A stretch of 8,130 nucleotides of DNA from Desulfofustis sp. (GTDB lineage Bacteria; Desulfobacterota; Desulfobulbia; Desulfobulbales; Desulfocapsaceae): contig JAUVWB010000060.1 of assembly GCA_030604345.1 (NCBI GenBank), forward strand, positions 1-8,130. Reading direction: 5' to 3'. This document shows positions 1-6,420 of the stretch, in pieces. Each line of letters starts with the position of its first letter. Position 1 is the first letter of the stretch. A program made the translations under genes and the position numbers. The notes under the pieces are model-generated. The model searched no databases. It was not told the origin of the DNA and saw nothing but the letters and a program-made list of their open reading frames with translations.

Positions 1-1
1 C

Positions 2-1087
2 ATTCCGGTCCTGGAGGATGTCCTGGTCCTGGCCACCGGCAAGACCGGGTTGCGACCCAACGAGGATGAGTTTCGACGCCTGGCCACCGAGGCCCCCCGC
101 TACACCTATACGACGCTGACCTTGGAAGTGAGTCCGAAGGACGCGGCCATACTCAGTCTGGCAGAGGCCCGCGGGACGATTATTGCAACCCTGAAAAACA
201 GCGACGACAACAGCGCTCCGGATTTCTCCCGACTCACGATGACCGATTTGTTCGGTCATGCGGTCCAGCTGCGCCAGGACGCCGAAAACAAGGTGCACAA
301 TCGATCGGTGGACGGGATTCATCGGGATGCCTCCGGCAATCTCGTTACCCGTGACGGGGTGGTAATCACCGATCCCAATGTCACGCTTACCGACGATGGT
401 CTGCTGGTGACAAAAGACGGCACGGTCTTGAACGGCCGGGGGCTGACGGTCGATTCGGCCGGGCATATTCGTGATGCCAAAGGCAACCCGATTGATACCG
501 CCAGCCTGGTTGTCGGTAAGGACGGCAGCCTGGTCGATACCAACGGCACGGTGGTGCCCGGAAACGGTTATCAGACGACGAAGGGTGGTTTTCTGGTCGA
601 CCGGGATGGCCGGGTCCTGACGCCGGACGGCCATGTCTTGAACGGTGTCCACCTGGCTAGTGACGGTACGGTACAAACCGAAGATGGTCAGGTGTTGGCG
701 GCCAGTGACCTGTCCATTGATCCGGATGGCACGGTCCACCTGGTCACGCCCGGACCGAACGGTTCGGCGGCATCGGCCGGCGAGCGGGTCACCGTCGATC
801 AGGACGGTACGGTGCGTCGTCCTGACGGGACGATCATTGCCGGTGCCCACCTGGATGCGGACGGCAACGTGGTCGATGCCGACGGCAAACGGCTGCCGGT
901 GGCAATCAGTCGCACCCTGAGCGGCGTTACCGCGACCAAAGCGCCGGAGCTGATTGCCGCCTTGACCGGGACCGGCACCAGGACGCCAGGGCAGGTGGCG
1001 GACTCGGTTCTCTATCAGGTCGAGTATATCGTCGGTGGTGCCGGTGACGGCGCGGCACGAACCTTCATGGTGAAAATCAGCGACTGA
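2..1087 (+). CDS. cpaB: Flp pilus assembly protein CpaB/RcpC, 5'-truncated, with DG-rich repeat insertion
   Basis: The reading frame is already open at the left edge (IPVLEDVLVLATG), so the true start lies outside the window; the TTG at 50 is internal. CpaB/RcpC is a periplasmic, inner-membrane-anchored Tad protein thought to work with the CpaC secretin. Three features show the family: the opening 'vLEdVlVLAtGk' strand, the segment TLEVSPKDAAILSLAEARGTI followed by RLTMTDLFG (about 111-260), and the last residues LYQVEYIVGG, which match the family's closing 'y.VeviRGg' strand. Between TDLFG and that closing strand, where the family normally has only a short linker, there are about 200 residues of Asp-Gly-rich repeats (separate entry). 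The next gene is the secretin cpaC, the usual neighbour. The N-terminal anchor and most of the SAF-like domain are not in the window. Family assignment is firm; the role of the repeat insert is unknown. Confidence 0.88.
   Translation: MPVLEDVLVLATGKTGLRPNEDEFRRLATEAPRYTYTTLTLEVSPKDAAILSLAEARGTIIATLKNSDDNSAPDFSRLTMTDLFGHAVQLRQDAENKVHNRSVDGIHRDASGNLVTRDGVVITDPNVTLTDDGLLVTKDGTVLNGRGLTVDSAGHIRDAKGNPIDTASLVVGKDGSLVDTNGTVVPGNGYQTTKGGFLVDRDGRVLTPDGHVLNGVHLASDGTVQTEDGQVLAASDLSIDPDGTVHLVTPGPNGSAASAGERVTVDQDGTVRRPDGTIIAGAHLDADGNVVDADGKRLPVAISRTLSGVTATKAPELIAALTGTGTRTPGQVADSVLYQVEYIVGGAGDGAARTFMVKISD
311..904 (+). repeat. About nine DG-rich repeats of ~21 residues (63 bp) within CpaB
   Basis: The encoded protein repeats a pattern of roughly x-V-x-x-D-G-x-V-x-x-x-D-G-x-V-L-x-G-x-x-L. 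Units with exactly 21 residues begin at TLTDDGLLV, TVDSAGHIR, VVGKDGSLV and TVDQDGTVR; others are shorter or longer. At DNA level the phrase gacggtacggt or close variants recurs (about 413, 543, 662, 725, 804), and cttgaacgg recurs near 427 and 637. The units have diverged, so this is an old protein repeat and not a recent DNA slippage product. The regular spacing of hydrophobic residues between Asp-Gly turns suggests a beta-roll or stacked beta-hairpin fold. The D-x-D-G loops could bind calcium, but that is inference. Confidence 0.85.
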
Positions 1088-1167
1088 TGGGCGGAAACGA
1101 GATGCCGTTTGATCGATACCAAGCGAACCTCTGCAACGGAAAGAAACTATGCGAGCCCCTTTTTTGA
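1087..1167 (+). other. Possible 26-codon leader ORF bridging cpaB and cpaC
   Basis: The cpaB stop and an ATG share a TGATG sequence (TGA 1085-1087, ATG 1087-1089). That frame stays open through a second in-frame ATG at 1102 and ends at TGA 1165-1167, 16 bases past the cpaC start codon. The second ATG has a purine-rich GGAAACGAG directly in front of it. Translation here could couple cpaB to cpaC, as the overlaps do elsewhere in the operon. The peptide (starting MGGNEMPFD) resembles nothing I recognise, and an open frame this short may be chance. Otherwise the 61-base gap shows no convincing promoter or terminator. Confidence 0.15.
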
Positions 1168-2630
1168 GATACAATCTTCTTGTGACCGTGATGCTGGTGC
1201 TGGCGACGGCGATATTGCACCCCGTCGGGGCGTCTGCGGGCCGGGAAGCGATTGATCTTTATGTCGGCGAGATACGGGTGATGAAAGTCGGCAAAGTCGA
1301 CCGGGTGGCTATTGGCAACCCGAAGGTGGCGAGCAATACGATCCTGCCGAACGGTCAGCTGATTCTGATGGGGGACAGTTCGGGGGCGACGACCATGCAT
1401 ATCTGGCTCGATGGCAACCAGGAGATGGAGTTCGACGTAGTGGTGCGCGATCACCTGCAGCAAAGCAGCTATGACGACCTTGTCGTGCTGCTCAAGGAAG
1501 TTCCCGGGGTGGGCGTCAGTCGGGTCGGCGAACAGATCGTCATCCGGGGGCAGGTCCTTTCCACCGATGCCGAACGGTTCGAGACGATTGTCAACCAATT
1601 TCCCGGGGTGCTCAATCTGACCAGTCCCAAGAGCCGCTATGAAGAGATTGAAACCTTGCTGTCTTCCGTCCCCGGAGCGACCATCAGGCAGGTGGGGAAC
1701 CATACGGTGATCAGCGGTGAAATCAGCAAAGAGTATGACGATCTGATTAAAATCGTTCAGGGAACTTACCCGGACCTGCTCAACCTGACGCGCATCCAGG
1801 AGGCAGTGGCCGGCAAAATGATCCATATGCAGGTACGGATCATGGAAATGAAGAAGAGCGCCCAGGAAAAGCTCGGGATCAACTGGAGCAAGGCACTGGT
1901 CGGCCCGAGTTTCGAGTTCGGCGTCGAAAGCGCACGCGGCGGCGCCACCATCTTGAACAGCGACGGTGCCTCCGAGGTGTTGAAAAAATCCGGCGCCAGG
2001 GACCTGACCACCAGTGCCGGCTATTTTGGCATCGCCACCGGTCTGACCAGTGTCATCAATCTGCTCGAGGCCAGCGGTGACTCGGTGGTGCTGGCCGAGC
2101 CCCGCCTCAGTACCCGGTCCGGCGGCAAGGCGTCGTTTCTCGCCGGCGGGGAGATCCCCATGCCGCTCATCTCGAGTATGGGACAGACCACCGTCGAGTT
2201 CAAGAAATACGGAATCGCCCTTGATATCGAACCGATCGTCGATGATCGCGGCACTATCCTCGCCCATATCGAGACCGAGGTGAGCATGCCCGACACGGCG
2301 GTTGCCGTGCAGGGTATTCCCGGTCTGTTCAGCCGCAAGACCAGCACCGATATCAGTATGCGCGCCAACGAGACCCTGGTGATCGCCGGCTTGCTCAACG
2401 AGACGGCACAAAACAGTTTCGACAATGTGAAATGGCTCGGCCACTTGCCGATTCTCGGGCCGCTCTTTCGCAGCAAGGATTTTAAGAGCGAACAATCGGA
2501 ACTGGTGATCTTTGTGACTCCCCAGGTCTACGATGCATCGTCGTCGCTCAACCGGGAAAGAACGGAAGCGGCCGAGACCATGCGCCAGCGTTATCAGGAG
2601 ATCGTCAAAGGCGGCGGATTACTGGAGTAG
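1149..2630 (+). CDS. cpaC: Tad/Flp pilus outer-membrane secretin CpaC/RcpA
   Basis: This 493-residue protein is the gated outer-membrane channel through which the Flp pilus leaves the cell. It opens with a Sec signal peptide (hydrophobic stretch about residues 9-28, likely cleaved near GASAGR). The short pilus-secretin N domain follows (about 33-98: IDLYVGEIRVMKVG, VAIGNPKVA, LILMGDSSGATTM). Two BON-like modules occupy about 106-214, and the secretin core runs about 223-458. The core includes VVLAEPRLSTRSGGKASFLAGG (313-334) and the closing WLGHLPILGPLFRS (429-442), both hallmarks of the type II/III secretin superfamily. Length is normal to slightly long for the family because of the second BON-like module. 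The ATG at 1149 is chosen because it gives the full signal peptide, has GGAAAG upstream, and the frame is closed at 1110 with no better start between. It sits between cpaB and cpaF, the standard order except that no tadZ/cpaE separates it from cpaF. Confidence 0.95.
   Translation: MRAPFLRYNLLVTVMLVLATAILHPVGASAGREAIDLYVGEIRVMKVGKVDRVAIGNPKVASNTILPNGQLILMGDSSGATTMHIWLDGNQEMEFDVVVRDHLQQSSYDDLVVLLKEVPGVGVSRVGEQIVIRGQVLSTDAERFETIVNQFPGVLNLTSPKSRYEEIETLLSSVPGATIRQVGNHTVISGEISKEYDDLIKIVQGTYPDLLNLTRIQEAVAGKMIHMQVRIMEMKKSAQEKLGINWSKALVGPSFEFGVESARGGATILNSDGASEVLKKSGARDLTTSAGYFGIATGLTSVINLLEASGDSVVLAEPRLSTRSGGKASFLAGGEIPMPLISSMGQTTVEFKKYGIALDIEPIVDDRGTILAHIETEVSMPDTAVAVQGIPGLFSRKTSTDISMRANETLVIAGLLNETAQNSFDNVKWLGHLPILGPLFRSKDFKSEQSELVIFVTPQVYDASSSLNRERTEAAETMRQRYQEIVKGGGLLE
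1464..1790 (+). repeat. Tandem BON-like module duplication in CpaC (56-residue period)
   Basis: Residues 106-158 and 162-214 of the secretin align without gaps at an offset of 56 residues: SSYDDLVVLLKEVPG against SRYEEIETLLSSVPG, SRVGEQIVIRGQV against RQVGNHTVISGEI, and QFPGVLNLT against TYPDLLNLT. Shared positions include Tyr, Leu-Leu, Val-Pro-Gly, Val-Gly, Val-Ile-x-Gly and Leu-Asn-Leu-Thr. DNA identity between the copies is low, so the duplication is old. CpaC proteins usually carry one such module before the secretin core. Confidence 0.8.
2624..2627 (+). promoter_or_regulatory. Ribosome binding site fixing the cpaF start
   Basis: GGAG lies 7 bases before the ATG at 2635 and within the last codons of cpaC. 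It supports the ATG at 2635 over the longer in-frame start at 2533, which would overlap cpaC by about 98 bases and add an arginine-rich, low-quality N-terminus ahead of the FHA fold. Confidence 0.7.
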
Positions 2631-2634
2631 GATC

Positions 2635-4353
2635 ATGTTCGAGATCATCGTTCACGATAGCAGCGGGAAGGAAACCGGACGATACCGGTGCCGGGAGAAG
2701 AGTTGTACCGCCGGCCGGTCGACGCGCAACCTGGTGGTCCTCAACGGTTGGCGCATCGGGACCAGTCATGCCCGGTTCGAGCGTGGTGACAACGGTGTCT
2801 TCGTTACCGATATCAGCGGTGGCGGCGGTCTCCAGGTCAATGGGCGACCGGCTGCCACCTACGGACCGTTGACCCCGGCCGATGTCGTCGGGCTGAGCAG
2901 TTATCGCTTGACCGTGGTGGCTGACGGCGTCACGGCGGAGATGCCCGTTGCCCCGGCGCCGATGGCGACGCCGCGCGAGGTGACGCCGCCACAGACGGTC
3001 GCCGGCCCGGCGGCCAGCCCGGAGGGGTCCGATCTGCACGGATCCTATGGGGTCCGATCGTCCGAAACTGTCCGGCCGTCCGGGAACGAACGATTCCGCT
3101 TCCATAACCTGGTACACCATAAACTGATGCAGGCCATGGACCTGCGGCGCACTGATGTGGAGTCGATGGATAACGAGCAGTTGACGGCGACCATCAGGGG
3201 GATGATCACCCAGATCATCGCCGAGCTCGATCGGGAGCTGCCCTCGGAGGTCGATCGCGAAAGGCTCGGGCGCGAGGTGTTGAACGAGGCGGTCGGCTTG
3301 GGTCCGCTCGAGGATTTTCTGGCCGACGAGCAGGTGAGCGAGATCATGGTCAATTGTCATAACGACATCTACATCGAGCGAAACGGCAGGCTCGAGAAGA
3401 GTCCGATCACCTTCAGCAGTGACGATGCCGTGCGCTCGGTTATCGAGCGCATCGTCTCGCCGCTCGGCCGGCGCATCGACGAAAGCTCGCCGATGGTTGA
3501 CGGCCGCCTGAGCGACGGCTCCCGGATAAATGCCATCATCCCACCGCTGGCCATCAAAGGACCGTGTCTGACGATCCGTAAATTTTCCCGGCATCACCTG
3601 ACGGCCGATGACCTGATTGCCAACCGTTCCATGGATGAGAACATGGTGGAGTTTCTCAGGACAGCCGTGCTGAACCGGAAAAACATCATTATCTCGGGCG
3701 GCACCGGTACCGGCAAGACGACCTTTCTCAACGTCCTTTCCAACTTCGTCTCGCACCGGGAGCGGATCATCACCGTCGAGGATTCGGCCGAACTGCGGCT
3801 CGGCCAGCCGCATGTGGTCAGCCTCGAGGCACGGCCGGCCAATATCGAGGGAGCGGGCCTGGTCACCATTCGTGACCTGGTCCGCAACTGCCTGCGCATG
3901 CGACCGGACCGAATCGTCGTCGGCGAATGCCGGGGTGGTGAGGCCTTGGACATGCTGCAGGCCATGAATACCGGACACGAAGGGTCGCTCACCACGATCC
4001 ATGCCAACAGCCCGCGCGATCTGATCAGCAGGCTGGAGGTGATGGTGATGATGGCCGGAATGGATCTTCCCGAACGAGCTATCCGGGAACAGGTCGTTTC
4101 CGCTGTCGATGTGATCGTTCAACTCTCCCGGTTTTCCGACGGTTCACGCAAGGTGACCCATGTGGCCGAGATCACCGGACTGGAGGGAGATATCGTGCAG
4201 ATGCAGGAAATCTTCACGTACAACCAACAGGGGATCGATCCGGACGACCGGGTCATCGGTGATTTTCGTGCTACCGGCAGGATTCCCGAGTTTTACGAGG
4301 GACTCAGGCAGCGGGGCTTGCAGGTTGATATGAGCATTTTCGCCACGCCATGA
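2635..4353 (+). CDS. cpaF: Tad pilus secretion ATPase CpaF/TadA with N-terminal FHA domain
   Basis: This 572-residue protein is the cytoplasmic hexameric ATPase that powers pilus assembly through TadB/TadC. Residues 1-98 form a forkhead-associated (FHA) domain: FEIIVHD, the AGRS turn with Arg28, GTSHARF with His45, and VNGRPA with Asn69-Gly70. A Pro/Ala-rich linker (about 100-150) leads to the CpaF N-terminal helical region (about 155-225, including LGPLEDFLADEQVSEIMVN) and the RecA-like core. Nucleotide-binding motifs are intact: Walker A SGGTGTGKT (354-362), Asp box ITVEDSAEL (379-387), Walker B region DRIVVGECRGGE (425-436), and His box GHEGSLTTIHAN (447-458). Most CpaF proteins lack an FHA domain and are about 100 residues shorter. 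FHA domains bind phosphothreonine peptides, so assembly may be tied to Ser/Thr phosphorylation; that is inference. It starts 4 bases after cpaC and overlaps tadB by ATGA. Confidence 0.96.
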   Translation: MFEIIVHDSSGKETGRYRCREKSCTAGRSTRNLVVLNGWRIGTSHARFERGDNGVFVTDISGGGGLQVNGRPAATYGPLTPADVVGLSSYRLTVVADGVTAEMPVAPAPMATPREVTPPQTVAGPAASPEGSDLHGSYGVRSSETVRPSGNERFRFHNLVHHKLMQAMDLRRTDVESMDNEQLTATIRGMITQIIAELDRELPSEVDRERLGREVLNEAVGLGPLEDFLADEQVSEIMVNCHNDIYIERNGRLEKSPITFSSDDAVRSVIERIVSPLGRRIDESSPMVDGRLSDGSRINAIIPPLAIKGPCLTIRKFSRHHLTADDLIANRSMDENMVEFLRTAVLNRKNIIISGGTGTGKTTFLNVLSNFVSHRERIITVEDSAELRLGQPHVVSLEARPANIEGAGLVTIRDLVRNCLRMRPDRIVVGECRGGEALDMLQAMNTGHEGSLTTIHANSPRDLISRLEVMVMMAGMDLPERAIREQVVSAVDVIVQLSRFSDGSRKVTHVAEITGLEGDIVQMQEIFTYNQQGIDPDDRVIGDFRATGRIPEFYEGLRQRGLQVDMSIFATP

Positions 4354-5201
4354 TCGAGATGGTCCTCATTGCCGGCCTGGCCGCCGTCAGCGGCGGCCTG
4401 TTCGCCTGGTTGTTGCTGCGGCGGGTTGCCGCACGGGTGCTGGCTTATCGCAAGCATCTGGCGAGCACCACGGAAAGCCGTTTTGCCGAGATGTTTGTCT
4501 TCGTCGATGTGGGCCGGTGGTTCAACGTCTACCTCGCCGGGGTCATGGTAGTACCGCCGGCCGTCTGGATCGCGACCCGCGAGCTATGGCTCGGGGTGGT
4601 TGTCCTCGGCGTGTCGTTGGTTGCGCCTTATCTGCTGCTGTCGGTCTTCTACCAGCGGCGACTCAAGGCCATCGAAAAACAGCTGCCCGATGCGATGACC
4701 ATGCTCTCCGCCTCGCTGCGGGCCGGCGCCAGTTTCACCACCGCCCTCGATACCCTGATTCAGGAGAGCGGGCCGCCCATATCCCAGGAGTTCAGTCTGC
4801 TGCTCAGGGAGATCAGACTCGGGGTCGACATGGATACCGCCCTGGACCACATGGAGCAACGCATTTCCCTCGAGGATTTCCGCTTGTTCTTGTCGGCTAT
4901 TCGAATTTCCCGGGAAGTGGGGGGCAACCTGGCCGAAACCCTGGACAAGATCGCCGCAACGCTGCGCAGCAAGCTGGTCATGGAGGGTAAAATCAACAGT
5001 CTCACGGCGCAGGGACGTCTGCAGGGAATCGTCATGAGCCTGCTGCCGCTGTTGTTGATCGTTGTCTTGATGAAGTTGGAACCGGTCGCCATGAGCATGC
5101 TGTTCACCACCAAGCTGGGCTGGATGGTCCTGCTGGTCATCGTCGTCATGCAGGTGTTGGGGTTTCTGGCCATTCGCAAAATTACCGAGATTGACATATG
5201 A
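4350..5201 (+). CDS. tadB: Tad pilus inner-membrane platform protein TadB
   Basis: This 283-residue protein is one of two T2SSF-fold platform proteins that sit in the inner membrane above the CpaF ATPase. Visible membrane segments lie at about 5-24, 58-76, 79-99, 226-243 and 257-275. The T2SSF cytoplasmic domain runs between them, with LPDAMTMLSASLRAGASF (112-129) and REVGGNLAETLDKIAATLR (188-206), both typical of TadB. Length is normal for the family. The ATG overlaps the cpaF stop (ATGATC at 4350) and has no strong Shine-Dalgarno of its own, so translational coupling from cpaF is likely. TadC follows with the same kind of overlap. TadB rather than TadC is chosen from gene order and from the longer, membrane-rich N-terminal half. 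Confidence 0.94.
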   Translation: MIEMVLIAGLAAVSGGLFAWLLLRRVAARVLAYRKHLASTTESRFAEMFVFVDVGRWFNVYLAGVMVVPPAVWIATRELWLGVVVLGVSLVAPYLLLSVFYQRRLKAIEKQLPDAMTMLSASLRAGASFTTALDTLIQESGPPISQEFSLLLREIRLGVDMDTALDHMEQRISLEDFRLFLSAIRISREVGGNLAETLDKIAATLRSKLVMEGKINSLTAQGRLQGIVMSLLPLLLIVVLMKLEPVAMSMLFTTKLGWMVLLVIVVMQVLGFLAIRKITEIDI

Positions 5202-6070
5202 CCGCGACATCGATTGCCCTCTGTGCGGCACTTGCCGTGCTGTTCAGTATCTTCTGGCTGCATCGGCTCTTCGTTCTGGTGCCGGAAGAGGATCGCGAAT
5301 TCAAGGACCCGCTGCCGCGGTTGTTACGACCCATCTGGCCCCTGGTTCGTATCGTCGCTTTTTATCTCTGTGCCCGGCTGCCGTTTGCCTACCTCAACCG
5401 GGTAGAAGTACGGCTGCGCCGTCACGGCGTCGCCTACCTGATGATTGCGGAAGAATTTATTGCCCTGCGCCTGGTGTCTTCCTGGTGTTTTCTCGTCATC
5501 GGCTATCTGCTGCTGGCGGGTCTCGGTGAGTGGCTGCCGCTCTTTTTCCCGGTGTTATTGGTCGGAGGGTATTTCTATCCTGATATCTGGTTGCGTGATC
5601 TGCGCAAACGGCAAATCGACGGCGTGCTTCGTACCCTGCCGTCATATCTCGACTTCATCTCCATGGCGGTGGAGGCCGGACTCAACTTTTCCGGTGCTCT
5701 CGAACTGGCGCGGAAAAAGGCGCCACCGGGACCGCTGTCCAACGAATTCGGGGTCGTGCTGCGCGACCTCCGAGCCGGAATCGGCCGCGCCAATGCGCTC
5801 AAGCGGCTGGCCGAGCGACTCGACATCCCGGAGCTTTCCAGTTTTGTCAACGCGGTGGTGCAGGCCGAAAAAATGGGTTCAAGCCTTGCCCAGACCTTGA
5901 AGATACAGGCCGAGCAGCGCCGCCAGGAGCGGTTTCAGCGGGCGGAAAAAAAGGCGATGGAGGCCCCGGTCAAATTGATCGGGCCACTGGTGTTATTCGT
6001 CTTTCCCACCACTTTTATCGTGTTGGCATTTCCTATTGTCATGAAATTTCTCGGTGAAGGGTTGCTGTGA
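5198..6070 (+). CDS. tadC: Tad pilus inner-membrane platform protein TadC
   Basis: This 290-residue protein is the second T2SSF-fold platform protein and is expected to pair with TadB. Hydrophobic segments lie at about 5-25, 93-108, 113-129 and 260-282. The T2SSF domain spans roughly 146-275, with LPSYLDFISMAVEAGLNFSGALE (split as LPSYLDFIS at 147 and VEAGLNFSGAL at 158) and AEKMGSSLAQTLKIQAEQRR (223-242). The QRRQERFQRAEKKAMEAPVK run (241-259) just before the last membrane pair is characteristic of TadC. Length is normal. The start overlaps the tadB stop by ATGA and lacks a good Shine-Dalgarno, which suggests coupled translation. The stop overlaps the GTG of the DUF192 gene. Confidence 0.94.
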   Translation: MTATSIALCAALAVLFSIFWLHRLFVLVPEEDREFKDPLPRLLRPIWPLVRIVAFYLCARLPFAYLNRVEVRLRRHGVAYLMIAEEFIALRLVSSWCFLVIGYLLLAGLGEWLPLFFPVLLVGGYFYPDIWLRDLRKRQIDGVLRTLPSYLDFISMAVEAGLNFSGALELARKKAPPGPLSNEFGVVLRDLRAGIGRANALKRLAERLDIPELSSFVNAVVQAEKMGSSLAQTLKIQAEQRRQERFQRAEKKAMEAPVKLIGPLVLFVFPTTFIVLAFPIVMKFLGEGLL

Positions 6071-6420
6071 CGCGGGGACGGTTTGCCAGAAAAACAACGG
6101 GGGATGTGGTTTTGCCGCTGGTTGATCGGGCCGACAGCCTGTTCGAGCGGACCCGCGGACTGTTGGGACGCCCGGCCCCCGCCCCCGGAGAAGGGTTGTT
6201 GCTGCGGCGTTGCGGCGCGATCCATACCATCGGGATGCGCTATGCCATCGATCTGGTCTTTCTCGACAGGCAGGAGCGGGTTGTCGGGCTGACGCCCGCC
6301 CTGGCGCCGTTTCGTTTTTCCTGGCATCGGCAGGCGGCAGCCACCGTGGAACTCAGGGCCGGCGAGATCGCCCGCCTCGGCCTGGTGAAAGGGGAACAAT
6401 GGGTATGGGAATCACTCTGA
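6067..6420 (+). CDS. DUF192 family protein embedded in the tad operon
   Basis: This small 117-residue protein has the DUF192 pattern: SLFERTRGLLGR (24-35), then GLLLRRCGAIHTIGMRYAID (43-62) leading into LVFLDRQERVVG, and near the end VELRAGEIARLGLVKGE (94-110). It belongs to the subgroup with a Cys-x-x-I-H-T-x-x-M-R motif rather than the FWMKNT form. The biochemical function of the family is not established. The GTG start at 6067 overlaps the tadC stop (GTGA) and has GAAGG 6 bases upstream. No signal peptide is visible in this frame, so the protein is predicted to be cytoplasmic, although some DUF192 proteins are exported. Overlaps on both sides mean it is made together with the pilus proteins, so a role in Tad assembly or maturation is plausible but unproven. 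Confidence 0.88.
   Translation: MTRGRFARKTTGDVVLPLVDRADSLFERTRGLLGRPAPAPGEGLLLRRCGAIHTIGMRYAIDLVFLDRQERVVGLTPALAPFRFSWHRQAAATVELRAGEIARLGLVKGEQWVWESL

Noticed and set aside
311..904. CRISPR array or minisatellite as the explanation of the repeats
   Set aside because: The repeats are diverged at DNA level, vary in length and stay in one continuous reading frame of CpaB; there are no identical repeats with unique spacers.
1088..1148. Hairpin or terminator between cpaB and cpaC
   Set aside because: Only short AAAC/GTTT complementarity can be found and there is no T-run, so it is not supported.
1077..2495. 472-codon open frame on the - strand opposite cpaC
   Set aside because: It lies wholly antisense to a clear secretin gene, and its translation is rich in His, Asp, Gln and Gly with no recognisable domain. 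It is what codon bias in a GC-rich gene leaves on the opposite strand.
2533..2634. N-terminal extension of cpaF beginning inside cpaC
   Set aside because: The added 34 residues are Arg-rich and come from the cpaC coding frame. The ATG at 2635 has a well-placed GGAG and begins exactly at the first strand of the FHA fold.
2605..4122. 505-codon open frame on the - strand opposite cpaF
   Set aside because: Antisense to an intact ATPase with all motifs. The product is a low-complexity His/Arg/Asp-rich sequence with no domain, so it is a shadow frame.
4584..5231. 215-codon - strand frame opposite tadB, rich in Gln and His
   Set aside because: It mirrors the Leu/Val-rich membrane segments of tadB; there is no start context and no family resemblance.
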